From contig DASPNR010000031.1 of assembly GCA_035626395.1 (NCBI GenBank), positions 124,001 to 188,000 on the forward strand: DNA of 64,000 nt, in the 5' to 3' direction. The translations under genes were made by a program, and so were the position numbers. Shown here in pieces: positions 15,897 to 24,090 of this stretch. This DNA is from Candidatus Limnocylindrales bacterium (GTDB taxonomy: Bacteria > Desulfobacterota > Binatia > UBA1149 > CAITLU01). Below the pieces are notes generated by a model. That model had not been told where the DNA came from and did no database searches. It worked only from the letters and a program-made list of their open reading frames with translations. How positions within the stretch are numbered: position 1 is the first letter of the stretch; every line of letters starts with the position of its first letter.

Positions 15897-18320
15897 ATGC
15901 GCTCCCGCAGCCGTCGCGCGTTCCGCGCAGTTTGGATGGCGATCGCCGCCGTGCCGCTGGCAGCGACGGTTGCGGCCTCGGCCATCGTCGCCGACTCGGC
16001 CGACGACGTCTGCGCGGCCGCAGACGACCCGTGCATCGTCAGCCAGGAGGTGCAGATCGCAGGCCTTCTGGATTTCGGCGGCCGCACCGTCCACGTCACC
16101 GGCGACGGTCGCCTCAGCGCCGGCGCCAATCACGCCGAGGTGCGCTGCGGCAACCTGACGGCGGACGTCGGCCAGGCGCATGCCGCCATCATCGTGCGCG
16201 GCACGAGCAACGGCACGTACCATGGCGGCTCGATGAAGATCCGCGCGCGCCTGGGCTGCGACGGCGGTCCGGGCGGCTGCATGAGCGACGAAGATTGCCA
16301 TCTCGGGTCGTGTTCGGTTCGACGCTGCTCGCTGCGGCCCTCCGTCACCTGCGAGCAGGAGACGGACTGCATGCTCGGCACCTGCATTCCGCCCGGGCTG
16401 CCGAACGCCCGGCGCTGCACGGGCAACAATCTCGTTCGGTGCTCGACCAATACCGACTGCTCGCTAGGCACCTGCCCGACGGACAAGTTCTGCCAGGCGT
16501 ACCCGAACCGGCCCGTCGCTTGCAGCACCGACACCGACTGCGATTTCGGACTATGCACGATCGAAAGCGGCAGCGTCGACCTGGGCGGTGCCATTCAGGG
16601 CGAGGCCGAAGAAGGAGGCTGGGTCGACATCGAAGCCGCGGGCGACGTGACGCTGCGCCGCACGACGTACCTGTCGGCCACCGCCGGCTTCTCGGATGCC
16701 GGCCGTCTCGAGATTCACTCCTTCGGCGGAAGCGTCAGGATCCTGGCGCCGGTCGACGCGACAGGCGCACTCGGCGGCGACGTCGAGATCGAAGCCGCAG
16801 TGGACGTGCACGTCGACGGCAAGCTCAGGCTGACGGGCGGAGTGGCGGGCGGCGGTTTCGCGCAGATCATCGGCTGGCGCGACGTGGTCGTTACCGACGA
16901 CGTCCTGGTCAACGGCTCCGTCAATGGAGGCCGGGGCGGCTACATCTACGTCGACGCCGGCCGCGACGTCCGCATCGAAGGAGGCAGCGCCTCCGACCGT
17001 GTGCTGCTGACCGCGGATGGAGCCGCCATTGCCAACATCGAGGAGGCCGACACCGGCGACGCCGGTGACGTCGAAGTCGTGGCAGGCGACGACATCCACA
17101 TCTCCGCATACGGTCGCTTCAGCGCCAGCGGCGGCGCTCCGCACGGCCCCGGCGGCAGCATCTGGTGGAAGGCCATCGGCGACATCGACGTCCACGGCCG
17201 CGTCTCGGCCAACTCGACCGGCGCTGCCGGCAGCGCCGGGTTCGTGCACATTCAGGCTGGCGAGGACGTCTTCGTCCACTCGGCGGCCGATCTGGAGGCG
17301 CTCGGCATTCTCGAGGCGGATGCCGGCGGCATCGAGATCGACGCCGGCGGCTCCGCGTCCATCCACGGCAGGCTCGAGCTCGACGGTTCCGACGCCTTCG
17401 CTGCTTCCGGCAACATCACGCTCGCCGCGTGCAATCTGCAGGTGGGTGCGAATGCGCTCGTGCACAACAAGGCGAACAGCGGCGGAAACGAGCTGCGGGC
17501 CGGAGGCGCCATCGAGGTCGCCAGCGGGGCCGCAATCAAGAACGCGCAGGGCTGGAACCTCGTGCGCAGCCGCAGCGACGCCCCCACTCCATCGATCCAA
17601 GGCGCGATCACGCCGCCGCCCGCCTTCGTCGTCGACGACACGATCGAAGCGTGCGTGCCATGCCAGGATCCTGGGCAGGCCGAGCCGATCGTCTGCGACG
17701 ACGATGTCGCCTGCACGACCGACCTGTGCACGCCGAAAGGGTGCACGAGCACGCCGCAGCATTCGCTGTGTGCGGACGGCTCCTTCTGCAACGGGCAGGA
17801 ACTGTGCGACGCAGGCGCCGGCTGCGTGGCCGCCGATGCCGTGGACTGCTCGCACCTGAACACGGCCTGCGCTGCCGGCAGCTGCAGCGAGCAGGCGCAA
17901 GCCTGCATTGCGATGCCCGTCGCCGACGGCACGGCCTGCGACGACGCCGACGCGTGCACCACCGGCGACGCCTGCTCATCCGGCGTGTGCCAGGGCGGCG
18001 AGGATCCCTCCTGCGCCGTCTGCGGCGACGGCACCGTCGACGTCGGCGAAGAGTGCGATGACGGCGATGACGATCATGCCCCGGGCGACGCGTGCGCGAG
18101 CGACTGCAGCGTGGTGCCATGCGGCTTCCCGCTCGGCGGCGGCCGCGACCACCCCGGTGCATCCGATGCTCTCTACGTTCTGCGCGCCGCCATCTCCCTC
18201 GTCGCCTGCGCGATGAGCGTGTGCGATGTCGACGGCAACGCCTCCCTCAGCGCCGGCGACTCGCTCTATCTGCTGGCGTACGCGGTCGGCCGCGACCTGC
18301 AGCTGCAGTGTCCGCCGTGA
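15897..18320 (+). CDS. Secreted Cys-rich repeat protein with dockerin-like C-terminus
   Basis: An 807-residue exported protein. The N-terminal leader MRSRSRRAFRAVWMAIAAVP precedes a hydrophobic core. A Cys-rich block (about 125-210) repeats D-x-D/T-C-x(2,3)-G-x-C units such as DEDCHLGSC, ETDCMLGTC, NTDCSLGTC and DTDCDFGLC. A long glycine-rich beta region with many GDV and DVxV turns follows, probably a beta-helix or solenoid. A second Cys-rich block contains CGDGTVDVGEECDDGDDD, as in DUF4215-like repeats. The end has CDVDGNASLSAGDSLYLLAY, an EF-hand, dockerin-like motif paired with ASDALYVLRAAISLV. Probably a surface or extracellular calcium-binding protein. Substrate unknown. GTG at 15855 is an alternative start. 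Confidence 0.82.
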   Translation: MRSRSRRAFRAVWMAIAAVPLAATVAASAIVADSADDVCAAADDPCIVSQEVQIAGLLDFGGRTVHVTGDGRLSAGANHAEVRCGNLTADVGQAHAAIIVRGTSNGTYHGGSMKIRARLGCDGGPGGCMSDEDCHLGSCSVRRCSLRPSVTCEQETDCMLGTCIPPGLPNARRCTGNNLVRCSTNTDCSLGTCPTDKFCQAYPNRPVACSTDTDCDFGLCTIESGSVDLGGAIQGEAEEGGWVDIEAAGDVTLRRTTYLSATAGFSDAGRLEIHSFGGSVRILAPVDATGALGGDVEIEAAVDVHVDGKLRLTGGVAGGGFAQIIGWRDVVVTDDVLVNGSVNGGRGGYIYVDAGRDVRIEGGSASDRVLLTADGAAIANIEEADTGDAGDVEVVAGDDIHISAYGRFSASGGAPHGPGGSIWWKAIGDIDVHGRVSANSTGAAGSAGFVHIQAGEDVFVHSAADLEALGILEADAGGIEIDAGGSASIHGRLELDGSDAFAASGNITLAACNLQVGANALVHNKANSGGNELRAGGAIEVASGAAIKNAQGWNLVRSRSDAPTPSIQGAITPPPAFVVDDTIEACVPCQDPGQAEPIVCDDDVACTTDLCTPKGCTSTPQHSLCADGSFCNGQELCDAGAGCVAADAVDCSHLNTACAAGSCSEQAQACIAMPVADGTACDDADACTTGDACSSGVCQGGEDPSCAVCGDGTVDVGEECDDGDDDHAPGDACASDCSVVPCGFPLGGGRDHPGASDALYVLRAAISLVACAMSVCDVDGNASLSAGDSLYLLAYAVGRDLQLQCPP

Positions 18321-18379
18321 GCGGCCGAGCCTTTCGCGCGCGTCCCGTCACCATGGCGCTGCCGTGCAACGGCCCCTAT

Positions 18380-19669
18380 CTACGCCAGGCCCGGCACCGG
18401 AAAGCGCAGGCAGGCGTTCTCGACCTCTGCGCGCAAGGCGGCAAGGGCCGCGGCGTCGTCGTGACGGCGTAGCGCGGCATCGATCCAGCTGCCGAGGCGG
18501 CGCATGTCCCCTTCGCGCATCCCGCGCGTGGTCGCCGCCGGCGTGCCCAGCCGCACCCCGCTCGGCCGCAGCGGCGGATTGGGGTCGTCGGGGATGATCT
18601 GCTTGTTCGTCGCGATGCAGATCGAATCCAGCGCGCGTTCGCCCGCGCGGCCGTCGATGCCGTAGCCGGCGATCGTATCCAGCACCATCATGTGATTGTC
18701 GGTGCCACCGGTGACGAGCGCGGCGCCGTTCGCCGACAGCGTGGCTGCCAGCACCTTGGCATTGCGCAGGACCTGCGCGGCATACTCGCGGAACTCGGGC
18801 TCCATGGCCTTCTTCAGCGTGATGGCGATGCCGGCGATCGTGTTCATGTGCGGCCCGCCCTGCAGGCCCGGGAACACCGAAGCGTCGATGCGCGCGGCGT
18901 GTTCCTTGCGGCACAGCACCATGCCGGCGCGGGGGCCGCGCAGGCTCTTGTGCGTCGTCGTGGTCACGACGTCGAAGCCGTGATCGAACGGGTTGGCCAG
19001 AGCGCCGCCGGCGATGAGCCCGCCGACGTGCGAGACGTCGGCCATGGCGCTGGCGCCCACTTCATCGGCGATCGCGCGAAAGGCGGCGTAGTCGTAGTCG
19101 CGCGGGTAGGAGGTATAGCCGCACAGCACGATCTTCGGCTTCTCGCGCCGCGCCGTCCGACGCAGTTCGTCGAAGTCGATGCGGCCGGCGTCGTCGGTGC
19201 GGGTCTTGTACCGAAGGAAGCGGAACAGCCGCCCCATATGCGAGACCGGTGCGCCGTGTGTCAGGTGGCCGCCATGCGACAGATCCATCGCCAGAATCGT
19301 GTCGCCGGGGTCGAGAAAGGCCAGGTATACCGCCTGGTTCATCGGCGAGCCCGACAGGGGCTGCACGTTGGCGTGCTCGCAGCGAAACAGACGACGCGCG
19401 CGGTCGCGGGCGATATCCTCGACGATGTCAGTGTATTCCTGGCCGCCATAGTAGCGACGGCCCGGATAGCCTTCGGAGTACTTGTTGGTCAGGACCGACC
19501 CCAGCGCGGCCAGAACCTCGGGGTACGTGTAGTTCTCCGAAGGGATCAGCTCGATGCCGCGCCGCTGGCGCGTCTCCTCGCCGCAGAGGGCGTCCGCGAC
19601 CTCCGGGTCGTATAGCTCGAGCGCCTCTCGATGAGTCGAATGCGGGAACTGCAGTCGCGCCGTTTCCAT
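18380..19669 (-). CDS. glyA: Serine hydroxymethyltransferase
   Basis: A 429-residue cytosolic PLP enzyme that interconverts serine and glycine using tetrahydrofolate. It shows the N-terminal GIELIPSENYTYPEVLAALG and TNKYSEGYPGRRYYGGQEY, the substrate segment DVSHVGGLIAGG, and PLP lysine K241 in TTTTHKSLRGPRAGMVL. The length is standard for the family. It is divergent from a LysR-type gene, which could regulate it. ATG at 19669 was chosen because the upstream extension has no homology-like sequence. Confidence 0.96.
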   Translation of the reverse strand: METARLQFPHSTHREALELYDPEVADALCGEETRQRRGIELIPSENYTYPEVLAALGSVLTNKYSEGYPGRRYYGGQEYTDIVEDIARDRARRLFRCEHANVQPLSGSPMNQAVYLAFLDPGDTILAMDLSHGGHLTHGAPVSHMGRLFRFLRYKTRTDDAGRIDFDELRRTARREKPKIVLCGYTSYPRDYDYAAFRAIADEVGASAMADVSHVGGLIAGGALANPFDHGFDVVTTTTHKSLRGPRAGMVLCRKEHAARIDASVFPGLQGGPHMNTIAGIAITLKKAMEPEFREYAAQVLRNAKVLAATLSANGAALVTGGTDNHMMVLDTIAGYGIDGRAGERALDSICIATNKQIIPDDPNPPLRPSGVRLGTPAATTRGMREGDMRRLGSWIDAALRRHDDAAALAALRAEVENACLRFPVPGLA

Positions 19670-19726
19670 GGCCGGGACTATCGCCGAGCCCGCGTTGACA
19701 AGTAAAGTGAAACATCGGACGCACAT

Positions 19727-19745
19727 CGTTCGATGAAATCGAACG
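19727..19745. promoter_or_regulatory. Palindrome overlapping the lysR start codon
   Basis: CGTTCGAT-GAA-ATCGAACG is a perfect 8-bp inverted repeat with a 3-base spacer. It covers the ATG at 19733 of the LysR-type gene and lies 58 bp from the glyA start. It could be an autoregulatory operator or an mRNA hairpin that hides the start codon. Confidence 0.45.
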
Positions 19746-20650
19746 TGGCCCATCTCGACAGGCTCGATCTCAACAAGCTGATCACGTTCCTGGTCATCGC
19801 CGAATCCGGCGGCGTGGCCGCGGCCGCGCGTCAGCTTTCGCTGACGCGCTCGGCGATCAGCCACAGCCTCGCCGCCCTGGAATCGGCGCTCGGAGCCACG
19901 CTGTTCCACCGTGTCGGCAAGACGATGGTGCTGACGCCGGAGGGGCGGCGACTGCGCGCCGTGGTGTCCGACGCGCGCGACCGGCTGTCGGAAGCGCTGA
20001 CCGAGGTGCTCGGAGGCAGCAAGGAAGTCAGCGGCACGGTACGTGTCGGCCTCTTCACCGGCTTCTCACGCTTCCGCATCGCCGCGGTGGTCGACGAGTT
20101 CACGCGGCAGTATCCCGCGGCTCGCGTGCGTGTGGGCTTCGGCCCGCAGAGCTGGCTTGCCGAAGAGCTGACGGCGGGCCGGCTCGATTTCACCTTGTCG
20201 CTGCGGCCGGGGGGGCCGAGCCTGCCGCACATCCGCTCGCAGCGGCTGTTCGAGCAATCGCTCGTGCTGGCGGCGCCGCCTTCGAAGTCGCGACGCATCA
20301 TGAACCCGGAGGCATTGTCTCGCCTTGCACTGATCGACTACTACCAGAGCGACCCTCTCATCGATCGCTGGGCACGCCACCACTTCGGCGCGCGGCGCGC
20401 CGCGCGCGATCGGATCCGCTGCTGGGTCGCCACGACCGATCTGGCCGTCGAGCTGGTCCTTCGAGGGGCCGGCGCAGCGGTACTCCCGAGCGACGTAGCC
20501 GAGCCGTTCCAGGAAGAAGGGCGGCTGTCGGTGCTGCGCGGGCCGAGGGAACCGATGCGCGATCCGGTGTGGCTCAATCAGCTCGCGAGCGCGCGGCGGG
20601 TAAAGGCGCTCGATGCGTTCCGGGAGCTGCTCGTGCGGGAGGCGCCATAG
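19733..20650 (+). CDS. LysR family transcriptional regulator
   Basis: A 305-residue LysR-type regulator. The N-terminal winged helix-turn-helix is LNKLITFLVIAESGGVAAAA and RQLSLTRSAISHSLAALESA. The C-terminal effector-binding domain is of the periplasmic-binding-protein type, with GTVRVGLFTGFSRFRIAAVV and GRLDFTLSLRPGG. Divergent position suggests that it controls glyA and itself. The inducer is unknown. The coding sequence end lies inside a 41-bp tandem repeat array. Confidence 0.93.
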   Translation: MKSNVAHLDRLDLNKLITFLVIAESGGVAAAARQLSLTRSAISHSLAALESALGATLFHRVGKTMVLTPEGRRLRAVVSDARDRLSEALTEVLGGSKEVSGTVRVGLFTGFSRFRIAAVVDEFTRQYPAARVRVGFGPQSWLAEELTAGRLDFTLSLRPGGPSLPHIRSQRLFEQSLVLAAPPSKSRRIMNPEALSRLALIDYYQSDPLIDRWARHHFGARRAARDRIRCWVATTDLAVELVLRGAGAAVLPSDVAEPFQEEGRLSVLRGPREPMRDPVWLNQLASARRVKALDAFRELLVREAP

Positions 20651-20775
20651 CGGCAGCGGTAGCGCGCGCTGCGGTGCGGGAGGCGCGACAGCCGCGGCGA
20701 TTGCGCGCGCTGCCGTGCTTGAGGCGCGACAGCCGCAGCCGTGCCCAGCCGCGACGCGGGAGGCACGACCCGCAC
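20633..20775. repeat. Tandem repeat with about 41-bp period, 3.4 copies
   Basis: Units begin GTGCGGGAGGCGC at 20633, GTGCGGGAGGCGC at 20674 and GTGCTTGAGGCGC at 20715, with a shorter divergent copy near 20754. Units share GGAGGCGCGACAGCCGC and GCGCGCGCTGC blocks. The first copy spans the stop codon of the LysR-type gene. The rest lies in the 160 bp before the end of the convergent beta-propeller gene. Confidence 0.7.
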
Positions 20776-20812
20776 GTAGGTTTTCAGGCGAGTGTCGGCA
20801 GGAACGCCGCTT

Positions 20813-22048
20813 CTACTGCGGCAGCGCCGGGTAGGGCAGGCGCACCAGGCCACGGTGCTCGGGATCGAATGGCGTCAGGTAAACGCCCTGGGGTCCAGGC
20901 ACCGCCGAAGCGATGTTGCTCAGTGCCGGCCCCTCGTACATCGCAGCATACAGCGGCGTGCTGCCGTCGGCGCTGAGAACGACGACGCCCGTTCGCCGCG
21001 ATTGCGGCACGCGCTCCAGCGGCAGGCGCAGAAACAGCGGCTTGATCCACGCATTGGCGTGCAGCCATGTCAGCAGCGCGCTGCGCTCCTTGATCAGCCC
21101 CGCCCAGATGCGGCCGTGGTCGTCGCGGTCCAGGCCGTCGGGCATGCCGCCGAGTCCGTCGAGCACGACCTGCGCCGTGCCTGCACGAGCGCCCGCGATG
21201 AAGAATCGCGTCAGCCGAAACTGCGGCGTTTGGCTGACGAGCACCGACTCCTCTCGCGCCTTGCCCGGATGCAGGTCGAAGAGGACGCCGTCGATGAAAT
21301 GGTAGCCTTCGGCAATCAGGCGCGTGACGCCCGTATCCAGATCGTGCCGCCACAGCCTCCCGTTGGCTGCCAGCGAAACCGCTTCAACCAGCGCGCCGCC
21401 GCCCATCGACGCGCCTTCGTACGAGAAGGGCTCGGAGAAGTAGATGCGGCGGCCGTCCTGCGAGAGCTCGAGATCGTTGCAGAATGCCAGCGGTCTGCTC
21501 CCGCCGCTCGCGTTGCCTGCGAGCTCGGGAGCGTCGCCGTCATCGCGGTAGATGACGGGGCGGGCGTGCTCGATGGCAGTGGCGGGCACGCGAAGGACCA
21601 CCGGCGTGACGGCGCGCGTCGCCACGTCCAGCCGGTAGAGTCCCACCGCCTCGCCGGCCGGATACGTCTGTCCGTGAAGGTGCGAGGCGCACAAGTAGAT
21701 GGTGGAGGGGTCGCCCGGCGCCTCGTGCATGCCCGAGGGCATGAGCGGCGGATCGAGAAACGGCTCGGCGGCGTGCGTGCGGAGGTCGACCTTCCACAAG
21801 CGGCCGTCCATCGCGCTGACCAGCGCCGCGGCGCCACCGTCGACGAACACGATGTCGTCGTGCCCGGGAAGGTCGGATGGGAAGCTCTGCAGCGAGGACG
21901 CGAACTGCTGCGATCGGTCGACGGCCATCATCGCGCGCACGGTGTCTTCGGCGAAGGCGATGCTCGGCGCCGGCGCGACTTCTGGCCGCGGTGCGGTGGC
22001 CAGCCACCACAGCGCGAGCAGTGCAGCGACGACGGCGACGGTCCTCAT
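20813..22048 (-). CDS. SMP-30/strictosidine-synthase-like beta-propeller protein
   Basis: A 411-residue protein with an N-terminal membrane anchor or signal (VAVVAALLALWWLATA). The rest has repeats typical of six-bladed propellers of the gluconolactonase/strictosidine synthase type: DDIVFVDGGAAALVSAMDGR, FCNDLELSQDGRRIYFSEP and MPDGLDRDDHGRIWAGL. The closest relatives are strictosidine-synthase-like proteins and lactonases that bind calcium in the central channel. The substrate is unknown. It probably faces the periplasm. ATG at 22048 lacks a strong ribosome-binding site. It is divergent from asd. Confidence 0.82.
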   Translation of the reverse strand: MRTVAVVAALLALWWLATAPRPEVAPAPSIAFAEDTVRAMMAVDRSQQFASSLQSFPSDLPGHDDIVFVDGGAAALVSAMDGRLWKVDLRTHAAEPFLDPPLMPSGMHEAPGDPSTIYLCASHLHGQTYPAGEAVGLYRLDVATRAVTPVVLRVPATAIEHARPVIYRDDGDAPELAGNASGGSRPLAFCNDLELSQDGRRIYFSEPFSYEGASMGGGALVEAVSLAANGRLWRHDLDTGVTRLIAEGYHFIDGVLFDLHPGKAREESVLVSQTPQFRLTRFFIAGARAGTAQVVLDGLGGMPDGLDRDDHGRIWAGLIKERSALLTWLHANAWIKPLFLRLPLERVPQSRRTGVVVLSADGSTPLYAAMYEGPALSNIASAVPGPQGVYLTPFDPEHRGLVRLPYPALPQ

Positions 22049-22169
22049 GGGCACGGCTGCTTTCCAGCATTTCCTGCCTCGCGTCAACGGCGGCAGGTTC
22101 TGCCTGCGCCGCTGATGCCGGCGGCTGCGACGGTGGCCGAGGAAGTCGATCGCTGCTAAAGCTCGCAGG

Positions 22170-23204
22170 ATGAAGATCTGCATCCTGGGTGCAACCGGTC
22201 TCGTTGGACGCGAGACCCTCGAGCTGGTCGGGCGTGCTTGGCCCGGCGCGGAACTGTTCCTCTACGCGAGCCGCGATCAGGAGATGGAGCTTCGCGAAAC
22301 GCGCTACCCGGTCCTTGCGGCCGCGCGCCTCGAGGAGACGACGGCACCCAAAGGCGATCTCGCTTTCGTCGCGCTCGATGACGAGCACAGCAAGCGCTAC
22401 GTGCCGCGGCTGCTCGAGCTCGGCTACCGCGTCATCGACAAGAGCAACACGTACCGCGGCGATCCGAACGTGCCGCTGGTGGCGGCCGGCGCCAACTCGC
22501 ATCGCGTCACCGACGACGTTCGCCTGGTGGCCAATCCCAACTGCACGACGATCCCGCTGACGCTGGCGCTGCAGCCGCTGCGGAAGAAATTCGGTCTGGA
22601 GGAAGTCACTGTCAGCACCTATCAGGCCGTCAGCGGTGCCGGCATCGCCGCGCTCGATACGTTCCTGGCGGCGAGCCACGAAGGCTACGGCGCCGTCGAC
22701 CGCCTCGGCAAGGTTTTCGATCCCAAGGCGTATGCGGGCAACACCGTGCCGCACAACGGCGGCACCGACGACAGCGGCTTCTCGTCCGAAGAGCGCAAGC
22801 TCATGTTCGAGGCGCGCAAGATCCTCGAGATCCCCGAGCTGCCGGTCAGTGCCCAGTGCTGCCGCGTGGCAGTGGCCGTGGGCCACTACGAGAACGCGTG
22901 GGTGACGTTCGAGAAGCCCGTCGAGCCGTCGGCGGTGGCCGAGGTGCTCGGTGACGAGAAGCAGGCGCCGTTCGTGCGCTTCCTCTCCGGTGCGGCCGGC
23001 GAGGGCCTGTCGTCCGTTGCGAGCGTCGGCGACCGCGATCGCGCCCTGGTCGGACGCGTGCGCAAGGACGCGCGCGATCGCAGCGGGCGCAGCCTGTGTC
23101 TGACGGTTGTCGCCGACAACCTGCGCCTGGGCGCGGCGACCAACGCCGTGCGCATAGCCAGCCGCTGGTTTGCGTCGAAGGATAGGGAGCTTCAGGCCCC
23201 GTAG
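22170..23204 (+). CDS. asd: Aspartate-semialdehyde dehydrogenase
   Basis: A 344-residue cytosolic enzyme that reduces aspartyl phosphate to aspartate semialdehyde with NADPH for lysine, threonine, methionine and diaminopimelate synthesis. It has the N-terminal nucleotide motif ILGATGLVGRETLEL, catalytic Cys125 in LVANPNCTTIPL, and substrate-binding TYQAVSGAGIAALD. No other pathway genes are nearby. ATG follows GCAGG closely. The length is normal for the family. Confidence 0.95.
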   Translation: MKICILGATGLVGRETLELVGRAWPGAELFLYASRDQEMELRETRYPVLAAARLEETTAPKGDLAFVALDDEHSKRYVPRLLELGYRVIDKSNTYRGDPNVPLVAAGANSHRVTDDVRLVANPNCTTIPLTLALQPLRKKFGLEEVTVSTYQAVSGAGIAALDTFLAASHEGYGAVDRLGKVFDPKAYAGNTVPHNGGTDDSGFSSEERKLMFEARKILEIPELPVSAQCCRVAVAVGHYENAWVTFEKPVEPSAVAEVLGDEKQAPFVRFLSGAAGEGLSSVASVGDRDRALVGRVRKDARDRSGRSLCLTVVADNLRLGAATNAVRIASRWFASKDRELQAP

Positions 23205-23316
23205 CGGCGGGCGGACGCGCATAGCGGCCGATCTGCTTCGTTGCAGTCCTCGGGGCTCGCTGCGGCGGGCCTCCAGCCCGCCTGCGCTCGGCTGCACGGC
23301 GCTGTAGGATGTGGGC

Positions 23317-24090
23317 GTGGGTGCGACGATCGAGCTACGCGGCGTTTCCAAGCGGTACGGGGATCGATTGGCGGTCGAGAATCTGACCCTCACCGTCGCC
23401 GGCGGCGAGCTGCTGGTCATCGTCGGGGAGTCGGGGTGCGGAAAGACGACCGCGCTGAAGATGATCAACCGGCTGGTCGAGCCGACGGCCGGTGCCGTGC
23501 TGCTCGACGGGCAGGATGTCTCGCTGCTGGCTCCTCACGAGCTGCGCCGGCGCATCGGCTACGTCTTCCAGCGCGTCGGTCTGTTTCCTCACATGACGGT
23601 CGCCGAGAACGTCGGCATCACGCCGTCGCTTCTGGGCTGGCAGCCCGGGCGCATCCGGCAGCGCGTGGATGAGCTGCTCTCACTGGTCGAGCTCGATCCC
23701 GACGAAGTGCGCGAGCGCATGCCCGCCGACCTCTCGGGCGGGCAGCAGCAGCGCGTCGGCGTCGCCCGCGCGCTGGCGGCCGGAGCCACCATCGTTCTTC
23801 TCGACGAGCCGTTCGGAGCGCTCGACCCGCTGACGCGCCGCCGTCTGCACGACGCCTTCGACGCGGTCCGGCGGCGGCTGGCGGTGACTTCGATCCTCGT
23901 CTCGCACGACATGAGCGAGGCCCTGCTCCTCGCCGACCGCATCGCGGTCATGCGGGCCGGCAGGCTCGTTCAGATCGGCACGCCGTGCGAGCTTCTCCGG
24001 CGCCCGGCCGACGATTACGTGCGCGGCCTGCTGGAGACGCCGACGCACGAGTCGCGGCGTATTGCCGAAATGATCGGAGCGGCCACGTGA
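23317..24090 (+). CDS. Osmoprotectant/betaine-type ABC transporter ATP-binding protein
   Basis: ATPase of 257 residues (259 if GTG at 23311 is used). Walker A is GESGCGKTT, the signature is LSGGQQQRVGVARAL, Walker B is TIVLLDEP, and the H-loop is ILVSHDM. The Q-loop neighbourhood (RIGYVFQRVGLFPHMTVAEN) is typical of the OpuCA/ProV quaternary-amine branch, but the C-terminal CBS domains of those proteins are absent. It overlaps the fused permease gene by GTGA. GTG at 23317 is preferred because AGGA lies 7 bp upstream. Confidence 0.9.
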   Translation: MGATIELRGVSKRYGDRLAVENLTLTVAGGELLVIVGESGCGKTTALKMINRLVEPTAGAVLLDGQDVSLLAPHELRRRIGYVFQRVGLFPHMTVAENVGITPSLLGWQPGRIRQRVDELLSLVELDPDEVRERMPADLSGGQQQRVGVARALAAGATIVLLDEPFGALDPLTRRRLHDAFDAVRRRLAVTSILVSHDMSEALLLADRIAVMRAGRLVQIGTPCELLRRPADDYVRGLLETPTHESRRIAEMIGAAT

